NCBI GenBank assembly: GCA_020746875.1
Contig: JAGTJL010000005.1
Span: forward strand, 124,001 to 188,000
DNA: 64,000 nucleotides
Direction of reading: 5' to 3'
Origin: Rhexocercosporidium sp. MPI-PUGE-AT-0058
Taxonomy: Eukaryota; Ascomycota; Leotiomycetes; Helotiales
Below are positions 11,171 through 23,075 of this stretch, in pieces (the stretch's first letter is position 1; each line of letters starts with the position of its first letter). A model generated the notes under the pieces. It saw only the letters and a list, made by a program, of their open reading frames with translations, had not been told where the DNA came from and ran no database searches. The position numbers and the translations under genes are program-made.

Positions 11171-11791
11171 TCACCTCGAATTCAACGGTCTCACATATCC
11201 CACTAACCTCCTCTCCCAAGCCTCGCACCTGACCGGCATCTCGAGCTGATAAAACGGGTTCTTCATAACGTAGTCCGCATACAGCTCGTAGATCTTGCCT
11301 ACGATCTTATCAACATTCGGCTGCTGCGGTTCGGTGAAGAGGAGGAATTTGGTGCCGGTCAGCGTGGAGAAGCATTGCAGGCGGAAGTTTTCGGTTTCGA
11401 GGACTTCGATTCCTGAGGGGGATCGGGGCGGGTTGTTGGGGTTTGCGTGGTGGTTGAGGAGGGGGAGGAGTGCGAGAGGGGGTAGAGGCGGGTTGTTATT
11501 GCATGGACTCTGAAGGGGAGGTTAGTTTTGTATTGTAACAGAGAGGGATACGGTGAAAGGCAGAGCAAAAGCTGAAGGAGCATTGTATACCCGTGGAATG
11601 TACCAGCTAGGACGAGATAATCGTTGATGTTCAGCTTATTGAGACCTTCAGCGAAGTCTCGCTGGTAGATCAACCCGCCGGCTTTGTTGATTATGATTAA
11701 AGCGTAGACGACCCTATTACAGGATGATAGTCAGTATTCAATATTGCCTCTCTAACTCTTACAGCGTAAATAAATTAGGAAGAGCATACAT
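11171..11791 (-). CDS. trs23: TRAPP complex subunit Trs23 (TRAPPC4, sybindin family)
   Basis: The sequence shows the sybindin-type core: [43 protein letters not shown], then [32 protein letters not shown] and [20 protein letters not shown]. Trs23 is a core subunit of the TRAPP tethering complexes that act as a GTP exchange factor for Ypt1/Rab1 at the Golgi. The start codon itself is split: AT at 11790-11791, an intron (GTATGC..AATAG) and the G at 11713. Exon 2 is 11591-11713. Exon 3 begins at 11509 or 11507. The first acceptor (TTCAG) keeps VHAITTRL but then the frame fails before SGIEVLE; the second (CAGAG) keeps the rest open but loses that motif. Either a one-base deletion lies in the C-rich linker or the splice choice is unusual. 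Confidence 0.85.
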
Positions 11792-11913
11792 TTTATCTGT
11801 CTGTCTCGATAGCTGCTTCAACAAACAATCCCCCCCGTAACAAATCCTCAGTGCCCCAAATCGACAATCGCACAAGCTGTAATCGGGTTTAAGGAAGAGA
11901 TGAAAGGAGTTAG

Positions 11914-11976
<63 letters not shown>

Positions 11977-12376
11977 GACTCTAGATGGTTGAGTGGAATT
12001 GGCGCAAAGAATGGAGGGTGTCAGTCGTGAATACTTTTGGTTGCGGTTGACGAGGCTCGGCAAAGTTCCCCAGATCGTCCATCCCGTCCCGCCGCCTTGC
12101 GCTTGATTTTCTGGAGCGCGCCATTTCCTTGAGACATCTTCACGCGACAACCCCACTACGAATTCTTCACCACGAACGACATAACTACGACACGTGCTTG
12201 AGGAAGTAGGTACTCGGTGTCTACTCTGTTCTTCGTACTTGAACACAACCATACACACATCTGCCAGCTTCACAACCTCGAACAACCCCCAAGCTGCAGA
12301 GCTCTTCTCACCTCCTCGAACCCCTCCTTCCCTCCACCAAACAGCAATCCTCTCCTCTTACGCCCCCACCACGAAA
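11792..12376. promoter_or_regulatory. Divergent promoter region trs23 / rpb4
   Basis: The 585 bp spacer carries the promoters of two essential genes. It includes a long CT microsatellite (11917-11973) about 130 bp upstream of trs23. A minus-strand open frame across it is low complexity and not a gene. Confidence 0.6.
11917..11973. repeat. (CT)n microsatellite, about 57 bp
   Basis: An almost perfect CT dinucleotide run of roughly 28 units between trs23 and rpb4. Confidence 0.95.
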
Positions 12377-13219
12377 ATGGCAGCACCAGCAGCAACATCT
12401 CGATCCCGCGAACCACCGCAAGGCGACGAAGAGGCTTCCGCTGAGCTCAAGCTAGGGGAGTTTCAGGACGTGGATGCGCTGACGCATAGTGAGGCTGCGC
12501 TGGTCATTAATGCACTTGTTGCGAAGAGGCGGATGGATAAGAAGAATGTGAATGAGACTGAGTAGGTGCTCTCCTTTTGGTGCGGCTAGAAATGTTTGCA
12601 GGTCTGGGTATGGAGGGAGGGAGACATGCTGAGCCGGATGGTGGATACTGGACTGGCTGGCAGGCAGGCAGTATTAGCTCTAGATCAGAATACAAAAATG
12701 GTTTCGCTTGAGGGATGGATACACTATCAACGGGAGACAGAATGAGATACGAGGGAGAAGTACTGCCGGATTCAACTTCAGAGGTCAAGGAGTTTGAACA
12801 AAAACACAGCTAACATTCCTCCTCAGGCTCCTAATGAAGACCACCGAATACCTTGACCATTTCGCACGTTTCAAGCGGAAAGAGAATGTCGAAGCCGTCG
12901 AGCGCCTGTTGTCTGCACACAAGGAGCTTGCGAAGTTCGAGCGGGCGCAACTTGGTAGGTTCTCCCAAATTCGTACCTACATGTATACATTCAGGAATGT
13001 TGGAGTTAGCAGCGAGAAGACGAGGGGAAATGCATTTCTATAAGAAGAGAACTGCACTCTGGGGGGTATTTGGCTAATGAAAGGGTTATAGGTTCCCTCT
13101 GCTGCGATAGCTCCGAAGAAGCAAAGACTCTCATTCCCAGTCTCCAGGACAAGATCACCGATGATGATTTGCAAGAGCTGTTGGACGAGATCACGAAGTT
13201 GATGGGATATGGGAATTAA
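12377..13219 (+). CDS. rpb4: DNA-directed RNA polymerase II subunit Rpb4
   Basis: Three exons (12377-12561, 12827-12954, 13092-13219) encode 146 residues, close to other filamentous-fungal Rpb4 proteins. The N-terminus is a variable acidic segment (GDEEASAELKLGEFQDVD ALTHSEA). The conserved C-terminal HRDC-like fold is plain: KTTEYLDHFARFKRKENV, VERLLSAHKELAKFERAQLG, SLCCDSSEEAKTLIPSLQ and KITDDDLQELLDEITKL. Known role: Rpb4 pairs with Rpb7 in the polymerase stalk, taking part in initiation, mRNA export and decay. Introns follow GA|GTAGGT and CTTG|GTAGGT donors with CCTCAG and TTATAG acceptors, all in frame. The first intron is long for this genome (265 bp). No anomaly otherwise. Confidence 0.96.
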
Positions 13220-14229
13220 GATTTGAATTAGTGGATTTTTTAAATTGGGGGATCTACTTGGCTTGGGATACATTCTCTTCTCTCTAATGGGTCCTGGCCT
13301 GGTGGAAGTGGATCCCTCGAGCTATCTGTCTCTTCAAAGTACTGGTTGGGTTGTACTCCTGTGTTCTTTCCTCTTCTTCCAAACGTAGGATGGTCAGGTG
13401 CGAACCAATCGGTCATCGAGATGAATAGCCAACCAGGAGAGAGGAGAAAAATCACCGAGAGCAAGCAAAAATTGGCGTTGAGGCAGCATGGGCAGGCATT
13501 TCGTGGCGCGCATGGAGTGGAGGGAAAGGATTTCTTCTGCATCGTTGGCGTATTGGGCTTTTTGATTCTTTCTCGATTTCCAATCTCTTATAGAGTGTCG
13601 GTTGTGTAACTGCCGTGGTTTCGGTGGGTGATATCAGATGGAGGAAGGTCCGTCAGTTCAGCAGTACGAAGGACAGGTGTGCAGCTACGGAACCCGACTG
13701 CTTTGGATACTCGATCTTATCTGTTTACATGACCTCTAGAAGCAGTCTGTTTCTCGGATGGGTTACTTTCTTGAGCCAGTGAGAGAAGCGGAATACCGTC
13801 TGTAGTGGGGAAATGCCAGTACCGATCTACCTACCACAAATCGACAGTTCGTTTGGCGACTCCCCGATTGATTTCTCGAACATTAAGTGGTCTATAGAAA
13901 AGTAAATTGGTTTGATTCGAAATACAAGGCTTTTCTTTTTTTTCATTGTCAACCGGAACGCCTCCATACCATGCCACGCCATACAAATGCCCGAGTCCCA
14001 AAACGCCACGCTAAGTACTGTACATATTCATCATTACAAGTTAGACCATTTTAACGATTAGCTTTGTCCCCAACGATCCCTCTACCCACGCACCAAGCAA
14101 GTAAAGAGCAGAGCCTCTCCAGCTCGCTCGGGTATCATGCGCCGCGCCATCAATGACCAAAGAAATCGTCATTTTCCCGACTTCCAGATCTCAAAGAATG
14201 TTCAGCACGCCAATCAACAATCTTTCTGT
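13220..14229. other. 3' spacer between rpb4 and the membrane protein gene
   Basis: About 1 kb between convergent genes. Open frames are short and motif-free; I see no gene, repeat or structured RNA. Confidence 0.5.
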
Positions 14230-16129
14230 TTACCGACCACTCCAACTCCCCCACGTCCCAGTCCCAGCCTCGGGACTCAACCCGTCACTCTCGGCACTCA
14301 AAGGTGTAGCATTTCCCGCACCACCAGGCGATTGCATCTGCACAGCGGTAGCACCACTCCATCGCTCAGGTGACATGGGGCTAACAACTTCTTTCTCCTC
14401 AGTTCCTCTGTTCACACTCTCTTGCGCCCAGTATTGCTCATTTTCTCTTAGATTACGTGCAGATGCGTGGCCATGACCATAGCCTTCGGAAACCCAGCTC
14501 ATGATATGCCCCCCATCGCAAGGCGAATTGAGATTCGGACCTACGGGCCCGACCATTTGTGTTGAGATGGTGAGGTTTGGGTTGGGTGAGTCTAGTTCGT
14601 GGCGGACTTCTGAGTTGCGGTTTTGGAGGGGCGGGCTGGAATGTCTGTCTTCTTTGTCTCTATTCGAATTCGAGTTTGGGTTTGCAGTTGCATTGGAATC
14701 AACACCCAGTCCGATGGGAATAGAGTATTTACTCGAATCTGTATTACCGCGCGAGATAGGTGTCATGAGAGAGCGGCGCTGTGTGTATTTGTTCGTGTAG
14801 TCGAAATCACCGAGGGAGGGTGTGTTATACGCCGTGGCTGCTGGTGTTAGGTAAGCGGATGGGACTTCCGCTTCGAGCTCTGATCTCCCAAGGATGGGAG
14901 ATAGAGCGTTTGTTGTGGTGGTGTTTAGTTCACTGTGGCGCCAGGTATGTTGATTTTGTTGTTGTTGGTAGGATTGGGGCGGGATTTGATATCTAGGACT
15001 GCTTTGTACGGGGCTCAAGGAGCGGTATTTCCGTACTTCTGGTGTCCGTTGCGGGAAGCCATGCTCTCGTGGTGGAGAGGGGGGTTTCGAGGCTCGGAAC
15101 GCGGGGTGCGTTGTTAATTGTGAGATGTGATATGTTGGGTGCGATCTCATTGTTGATTTCGTTGGTGCGATTGGAGTCAGGTTTGTATGGACAGGTACAC
15201 CGGGGTGGTATGTGGGTACCTCTGCTGATTGCCCGGGGAGGGGGTGAAAGAAGGGATGTTCATGAACTGGTGGGGGCGTAAGAGTGGATTTCTCGGGGTC
15301 TGGAAGGGGTGTGTCGTTAATGGGGCTTGTTGGATCAGTTTGTCCATATCCAACTGCAGCTTCAGCGGTTGGTTGGATTTCTCGAGAGGACATGGGGGCT
15401 GGTTTGGGGGTGGGTTGGCCACTTCTTGGTGGAGGGGTGGCTGATGTGAGGCGGGGTTCCTCGTAGCGTCCTATCAAGGTACTTATGTCAGATATGCACT
15501 GAACATCATCAGTTCGGTGACTTACCTCCAAATGGAGCAAATACATCACCGCCGACTCGCGTGCTTTCTATAGGTACGGGTCGGTCCAGAATAAACTCCT
15601 TGTTTGGTAGACCGTACTCAGCGATCGAGTTCCGGGCCTCTTTCTTTTGCTTCCTTCGGCGGAGACAGAACCAGAAAAGTATGGAGAGTATTGAGAAAAT
15701 CACGACGCCACTAACTGCTCCAGCGATTATTGGCGCATTTGGCACACCAGACGTAGGAATCAAGGTTGGAGTTGGGGTTGGTGTCTGTGTCTGTGTCTGT
15801 GTTTGTATTCGCGTTTGCGTATGCGTTGGAGTAGACGAAGTGATTGCAATATTGACGATAATCGACGTTGGCGGTATTGCAGTCGTTCCAGGGGCAGAAG
15901 ACAGAACGGAGTTCGGTATCGATACCAATGTCTGTCTCGATGTAGGCTGAGTCGTACTCTTTGATGCTGGTGCTGTCGTCGAGCTGGATTCCGAATCTGG
16001 GCAAGCAGGTAAAGCGCAAGGATCCACTGAGCAACAGCCTTTGAAGCTGTTGATCTGACAGACATAGTAAGCTTTTCCGGCATTGCAGGTGCCATCGGGC
16101 AGTGCTCTCTCGAGGCGGTTGAGATGCAT
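14230..16129 (-). CDS. Single-pass membrane protein with cysteine-rich head and long cytoplasmic tail
   Basis: Two exons (15526-16129, 14230-15470; intron GTAAGT..GATAG) encode 614 residues. The head has a cysteine motif, CNAGKAYYVC..GCCSVDPC..PACPDS, seen in uncharacterised fungal surface proteins. A Thr/Ser/Pro-rich stretch with a TQTQTQTP run follows, then one transmembrane helix near residues 147-170 (IAGAVSGVVIFSILSILFWF) and a basic stop-transfer (CLRRRKQKKEAR). The 440-residue tail is disordered, with many PPP and SP motifs (PTPKPAP, PPVHEHPFF, SPMSPERWSG) suited to phosphorylation or SH3 binding. The layout resembles cell-wall sensors, but there is no WSC domain and no signal peptide at the first ATG, so the start could lie in an exon I missed. 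Function unknown. Confidence 0.75.
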
Positions 16130-17832
16130 CTTGAAAGTGGTCTGCGATCAGAGAACATAGGGCATGACCAAGTAGATCAAACATGAAGGTCGCCGGAGTG
16201 AAATGGAGGGAGGATGACGGGGTACATAAAGAACTGGCTCGGGTCAAACATGCCGGGAGGAGGTAGATGAATCAAATCAGGCCAGATCAGGTGAAGGGGT
16301 TGCAAACGAGAGAACGGCTTCTGCAGAGAGTACAAACCCACGCCACATGCATCCGGGGCACATGTACATGCAATGCAATGCAGTGTAATGCACAGCGGGA
16401 CTTATCTTTGGGAGCAGATCTGGGGTCTGTCTTCATCCGGTCATCAGCCACTCAGGAGGGCAGGATGATGAAAGCACAACAGGCTTACAGGCTTTGGAAG
16501 GTGAAGATGTTTGTGTTTGTGTTGCTCTCGCTTGGGTCGTTGGGGTGGGTTGGGGTCGCAAAATAGCACTCCCCACTACGGGCGACTAGGTGACATCTGG
16601 TTAGCTCACCCGAGTTGGTTGCTGTAAGCGCGCATCGTGGTGTGGTTCGCTTACTGCGCCTCTTCCCTCGCTCTCTCTTCAATCCACGAATAGCTGCAGC
16701 TTGTCAGAACCTTAATAAGGAGGATCTTGAGCAATGTGAGGAGGTGCTACACCCCATCAATGAGAATGTTTGCAGATCGAAGGTCGTTCTACAACAGCAA
16801 GACGATCTTTCACGTATGTTTCGCCATGTCTTTCCCTTTCTTCTCAAGTCTCGCGATGAGCCTCACGTCAGATGGATGATCTCTCAATTGCCTTTGATGG
16901 CTACGGCGTTGAAGATGTACATCTAATCTATGGCCTATGCAGCAACTTCTCCCCACCCCCGGCCATTATCAGCAATGGAACTATGTGCCGACGTCCCGCG
17001 CCAATAGCCAGATCTCACCCCACCATATCACATTACTCTTCAAGCGACATGCCGCGGCTATATCCAATCGGACTTATTTATAACCCACTAGTATTCTATA
17101 CTCACCCACCTTTTTGGCCCGGCATCCCAGACCCAGTTACACCACATTTTACAAGGATCTATATCAAGCCGCCGCAGTCATACTTTTTGAACCACACAAG
17201 ACCTGTACATTAATCCAACCAACCTAGATTCTGGTACACTATCGCCTAATTTGGGGTCGATTTGGGAAAGTCTGCCAAATAAAACCCTCCCCCGGCTTCG
17301 AGAAGGCGGCTGCTCCCATGCTCTGCCTGCATATCTGCAGCGGATAGTAAATACCGGATCTCCAAGTCCAAGGGTCTTCCACATCAAGGTGTCCTATGAA
17401 TATCTAGGAGGATGGGTAGTATTCCACCTCGCTTCCAAACCTTTGAAGAACTCTTCGTTCACAGTGTACCTGATGTACCATTGTATTTTTGTATTCTTTT
17501 GATTAGGACTTGTCTCGATTAGTTCTGATTCCGAATGCTTGCAATACTCGAGAAAGTCCTGAGAAGATCATAGGTACAGTTTGCCTCTTTTCTTCCTGGG
17601 TTCTCGTATGTTAGCAGATCAATCTTTCTCGATCCAAACCCTGTTCAGATTAATTTACATTTTCTCAAGCTCTGTTCAGCCCTAACATTTTCTATTCTAG
17701 AATTAATTTATTTCCTTGTTGGCGAGCACCCTGCTCACATTGACTAAATTGCTATTCTTTGCCATATGTTTTATGGCGCAGTATTCCGCAAAAACACAAC
17801 ATTCATTGCCCCTTTATGTTGGGAACTTCAAG
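16130..17832. other. Gene-poor stretch, no supported gene
   Basis: The first part is the promoter side of the membrane protein gene. A plus-strand frame at 16615-16926 has a charged middle (NLNKEDLEQCEEVL) but no recognisable family. No RNA gene found. Confidence 0.45.
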
Positions 17833-18924
17833 CTACTCTGCGTACAACACCCCTCGATACCTCATATTCCCTGCATCCAACTTCTTCAAACTGTCCTCTA
17901 CCCCCTGCTTCGTCAGCGGGAACGGGTCGATGACCGGTTTGACCTCGTGTAGCGCCGCAAACTCCAACATCTGCATGTACACGATCTTAGGCGGGACAGT
18001 CGACCCGATGATCTTCCTTCCCGTCAGCAAGAAATTCATGAATGGGATCTCCAACCTGGTCTCGAAGTCCGTGATGGTGAGCGGGTAGATCGAAGCCATG
18101 GGGGCGAGGATAGCGTTGTACTGTTGCCAATCTGGCATCTGCGAGGTGGTCACGATCAAATGGTTGATCTTCCTCGGGACTTTCAAATCCTTCACCCCTT
18201 TTGTTGCAACAAAATGCGTGGCTCCTAGTCGAAGTGCTTCTTCTTTCTTCTCTTCGCTTCCGCTCAAAGCAACCACTTCGCAGCCAAGTGCGCTTGCGAA
18301 CTGCAGCGCTAGATGGCCTAGGCCACCGATGCCAACAACACCAACGACATCGGTGCTCTTCACTCCGTATCTCGTCAGTGGCGAGAACACTGTGACGCCT
18401 GCACACATGAGAGGTGCTGCGACGTCCGATGCCATCGAATCAGGGATGTGGAAGAGACAGTGCTCCTTCCAAACAGCTCCTGTACCGAACGAGCCTTGAT
18501 CGGTATTCCCATCACCGAACTGCTTGAGGCCACCAGTGCAGTAGATCCAGTCACCAGCAACACAATGTTGGCATACACCGCATGTCTCATTGACATATCC
18601 CCAACCAGCTCGATCGCCACTGTCTCTCATCAACACCATACCACCATCGCTGCAGAGGACTCTCCATTGGAGAGGCGGGGGAAGCAGGACTAGACTAACT
18701 TACACTTTGAACGTCTTCACATCCGGCCCGATCGCCTTGACGATACCAACACCTTCATGGCCCAGTCCTTGTACAACCCATTTGAAATGTTCGTCCGTGC
18801 CACAGACACCCGAGTGCGTGATCTGGATGTAGATCTCGTCCTTAGTGAGGGCTGGGCGGTGCGACTGAGACTCGAAGATCTCGCCTGACGGTGAACCTTT
18901 GTAGACTGTGAAGTCGAACGTCAT
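17833..18924 (-). CDS. Zinc-dependent alcohol dehydrogenase (cinnamyl-alcohol dehydrogenase-like MDR)
   Basis: Two exons (18704-18924, 17833-18619) give 335 residues. The catalytic half shows HSGVCGTDEHF (zinc-ligand Cys), GLGHEGVGIV (ligand His and Glu), VGDRAGWGYV across the splice, and the structural zinc cysteines in CGVCQHCVAGDWIYC. The Rossmann half has VVGVVGIGGLGHLALQFA, the GxGxxG dinucleotide fold, followed by GCEVVALSGSEEKKEEALRLGA, a layout typical of NADP-using enzymes. It should reduce or oxidise an alcohol/aldehyde pair in the cytosol; the substrate is not shown by sequence. The loop between the first ligand and GHE is short (KWVVQGLGHE), which removes about ten residues present in many relatives. 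The splice acceptor GAGACAG was chosen because it restores the conserved VGDR motif. No neighbours suggest a pathway. Confidence 0.9.
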
Positions 18925-20208
18925 TGTCTTGTCTTGAATTGATCTAGACTTGTGAGGTATTTTAGAATTTTGATTCAGTAACTTATGGAGTGTGTAGAAA
19001 ATCGCATGCCTCTAAAGTTCACACCACACACTCAAACCCGTCTGTTCGCATCAATATATACTCAGTCCTCTTGCCATATTCCTTACAAACTCATCTCATT
19101 AGCAATCATCTTCCCAATTCAAACCCCAATTCTATGAGTCAAAGTCGCACAACTAAATCTCGAGCCCATCCCAAAATCACCAGATCCGGGCAATGCATAT
19201 TCCATTCGCCTCATGGGGATGTTGAAGTGGTCAATCATTGGCTGGTGTATATCCGATGCTTGACCGACTGGTTACTCAGCTGTGTGCAGGCAGGGTGGTG
19301 TTTGGTTTAGCGAGGAGGGGCAATTTATCGCCTATGAGGTGGCGCTTTTGTCTAACTGTGTACTGATCTTCTGTCGTTCTGAGAATATCCAAGTCCGTCT
19401 TCTTTATCAATTCAACCCTTGGGTATTTGCATTAAATCTAATGCTTCTTATAGGTTTTCTGTATTCGAGTTGAAACAGATGTCGCATGCACATTTCGTGC
19501 GTAATCAGTATTTTGCGTCCGAAGGACCTGAAGCTGGTTATCCACATACTTTCTTTCCTTGTCTTCCAACTGCCTTGTATCTGAATCTCAAGTCATATTG
19601 AGACAATAAAACATCGTTGGAAGAGTTCTTTCAAGGAAAGCATTTCTGATGGTTCTCGCGCGTGGCTAATTTCTAGCTGAAGCTCTTCAATTGCATCATT
19701 CGCTTCGCCGAATCTTTCACGTACTTCAAATACCGTCTGATGTCAGTCACACAGTAATATATGTAGTGATTTATTGTGTATTGTGCATTGTGCATAAATA
19801 ATTGCGTGGGGTCCAGCTTTTCTGCGCTATGTGAGGGTCATAGATGAGTTCGTCATTGACCAAATAAGCTCACTGCCTCGTGGCCGAATACAAATGCACC
19901 TGAGATGGGGAAGCACGTTGCACTTGTCTACCAGGAATTCTCCAATGGATTCATAATGCCGAGGCTATTTGGCATCCGTCGAGTTTGGCATACTAAATCG
20001 ACAATGTCAAGGGACTTTTGGAACCACAGATATCGTGATCGGCATCTTGTGAAATTCTGTGCAATCGTGGTACGCGCAAGTTGTCCGAACTGATGAATCC
20101 CGAAGGGCGTGGGATGCAAACGGAACGGTATATAAATGGGCTCGTCTGGTATGCTTTCCTCATTTCACTCCTCTCGCTTACGTCGATACTGGATATAGCG
20201 GATTCAAA
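18925..20208. other. Intergenic region, no gene seen
   Basis: Divergent spacer between the dehydrogenase and the secreted-protein gene. A TATAAATG element near 20130 lies about 80 bp before the next start codon and could be its TATA box. Nothing else is supported. Confidence 0.5.
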
Positions 20209-21220
20209 ATGAGGCTCCAACTATCCTCTCTTTTCCGCGTACTCTCGGTCGCTGATGCTGCAATGTTAGTACCACCTGCACTCCTCAAATTACTTCTAGC
20301 AATCTGACTCGTCTAGTATTCCCGGCCTTGATAGCATAGCTGGGATCAGTGCCATTATCGGCGGGCTTGTTCCAATACCAGCGCCAGCTCTTGTCCCTGC
20401 AGCTGCGCCTGTTCCTGCTCTTGGTCCAGGTACTGCACCTCTTCCAGCTTCTAGTATCCTCCCGCCTACTTTATCTACACGACCAGACCTGCCCGATTCC
20501 AACACACCCCTGCCAGTTCTAAATCGTCCAGATCTTCCCCTGCAAATAGTCCTCCTCTATCTCTAGACCTTGTTGTTCCTGTAGGTAAGCCGAACCCCTT
20601 CTGCTATATCCTGTATAAAGCTAATCAACTATCAAGGCATAATCCCCCCTCTCTCCCGTGCCTGAGCACCTTTCAAATTATACGTGATTCCTTCGCAATT
20701 CACTCCCTTCGAGTACTCGTTCAAGAACTCCTTCTATGGTCCATACGATGCACCTGCCTTCCTTGACGCTGAAGGAGCTCTAGTTAAAACTTCCGCAACA
20801 GCAGGCACATTCACAATCGTCGAGCCGGAAAGATATCTCCTCTCGCTGTCGCAGCCCACACAATCCTACTTCACCGCATCACTCAACGAAATGTTGAACA
20901 GATCCTCACCGTTAATTTTTGTCTTCGACGCCGAACATGTCAACCTCATAGACTTCGTGCCCGGTCGCTTCAGTTTGGGTCCGTCCGGCGTTGGCTTGGG
21001 CATGGGGTTGCCGGCTGGATTTGGAACCACGAACCCGAAGTTGTCGTATGCGAATCAGGGATTTCAAACAGCTAATAAAAACGCGAAGTTTTGTGTTGAG
21101 ATGACGAATAGTGGGACTAAGTTCGCGTTTGGGAGTAAGGTGCATGTTCATGGGACGGAAAGGGAACAGTTCAATGATGAGGGGTGTATTGGGGTGTTCT
21201 TGTATGCGCAGCTTTTGTGA
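20209..21220 (+). CDS. Putative secreted protein, proline-rich linker and novel C-terminal domain, possibly frame-broken
   Basis: The ATG at 20209 starts a hydrophobic leader (MRLQLSSLFRVLSVADAA). A first intron (GTTAGT..GTCTAG, about 20265-20316) leads into IPGLDSIAGISAIIGGLVP and a Pro/Ala-rich linker (PAPALVPAAAPVPALGPG). In that frame a TAG appears near 20564, yet the next reading frame continues (SKSSRSSPANSPPLS) to a good donor GTAAGC near 20584. With a GAG acceptor near 20667, the last exon (to 21220) opens with VIPSQFTPFEYSFKNSFYGP and runs to GCIGVFLYAQLL. That part is a compact 180-residue domain with no family I recognise. So either a small intron in the linker is missed or there is a one-base shift. 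The leader and the C-terminal exon look real. Confidence 0.55.
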
Positions 21221-23075
21221 GAGATTCTTGAAGGGTGCTATTAGGCAATGGTCTGAGGATACATCTGAGTACGTGAGTTGGTTCGTATAGTAGGAATGTG
21301 GTATATTGTTAGTAAAGTGCATCGTGATATCCTCTCCGCCCTCGTCCTAAAACTCACGGCGAACCAAAACGACACCCCTATCCAAAGTCTGCGGAAATCA
21401 AATTCTCCTTTATCCTTGACCCGCGTACCAAATAGTGACCCGAAGGAATATATATGAAAATAGCATGCTACTTGCCGGACTTCTACTTGGTTCGAAACAT
21501 GCTGTATCCTTTTCAGCGCTCATTATCCATTCAAACATTTCTTGCCCATCTGCAACCGCAATATTCGGGCGTCGAACCTCCAAACCCAAAGGACTTTCTT
21601 TTCATTGCGCCAATGATACCGTCGTTGTAGGATTTAGTATTGATTTTTTGTTAGAGACTGCGTAAGAATATCCGTCTGCAGTATATTCACGTAGGTTGCT
21701 AGAGTTAGCGATTTGATGCCATTCCGTCCAAGTCGCCTACCAAGCAACATGAGCCTCGAAGTGTACCACAAATTATCAAAGTATTATTCAGGAGACTAAT
21801 ATTTCAGCATTACAATCCCCTTTCAAATAACAAAACGTTCAAATCAATCATAGGACTGATCCCCCGCTTCGTAGAATAGAGTCAGGGGCTCTCGCTACGA
21901 GTTAGGCTTCGCTGCCACAGAATTTTGTCCACAATGGCACCTGATAACGGCATCACAGCCGTGGTCTCGAAGAAAATGACGACTAGCTCACGGACTTGAT
22001 TGGAGTTGAATTAGACCGCTAGGACTCATCTAATCTCAGAATCTCATCATCTCTCCAAAAAGAACAATTACACGGCAGCGACAAAGCACAACAATGCATC
22101 CTTCACTCCATGACGGCCACGCGGTTATATGCCAATCAATCGAAATCGAGGAGGACAATGAAAGTCTCAATGGCTACAACTCCGGTGAAGAAGCAGCTAC
22201 TTTATCTTCCCCAGCAAGAAAAATATAACAGTGTGCGCATGTCAGTTGCCGCCGTTCCAAACGACGCATGCAAATGGGAACTTCTGATTCTACGACGCAG
22301 AAATAAGCGTTCTCCAAACTCAAGCAAGAAAGATCTCTAATCATCTAGTACAAGCAAGTTTTCTGCGTTTAAAATCAGATTCCAAAGCTAATGTAGCTGT
22401 GAATGACATTCCAGTTTCAGACTTCGAAGGAAGTGTGTGCATGAGGCTGGGTAAAAACAGAGCCGATGAAGAGATATCTAAGAGAATAACCAAGAATAAA
22501 CCAAAGCACAGAAGTTGGTGTCATTTCATCCTCTCATAAACAAAGGGATTTTGGGCCAGAACGAGAATAGCTTTGAAAATGCGCCAAGACAAAGAGAATG
22601 TGAACCATTGTATGGTGATGATGTAGCGATCCTGAGAGGTGAGCGCTGCCGAATACATGATAGGATGACGTATTTCTGTGTGGGATTTCGTTCTGGCGGC
22701 ATGGATGAAAGCTTCGATTTAGTGGATTTCGCGAGATTGGAGGGTATTGATGTTACTCACAGAAAGGACTGAATAGTAATTTGCAAGGTCCATTGATTAG
22801 AGGTATGGAGCAGGGCTCGGCTATGCCAAGATGCAGGCAGAGTCCTGTGGCAAATGTGGTGTCATGCAAGAGGCATTTTGGCAATGTACAACGGAGATTA
22901 GCTAGTAGTACAGAACTTGAGGTACATGGTTACATCGACAAAGAGAGTTTTGTGACTGGGATGAAGACATAGTGATCTTGCTATCAAAACAACATTGCTT
23001 ACTGCTATGCTTGTTATGCAGAAGCCAATCTCCGCCACACCCACCAAATTGCAGTTAATGAGTACAATTGCCAAA
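21221..23075. other. Gene-poor stretch, no supported gene
   Basis: About 1.85 kb with only short frames. One plus-strand frame (22515-22772) is mildly protein-like but has no motif, no ATG context and no partner exon. Confidence 0.45.
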
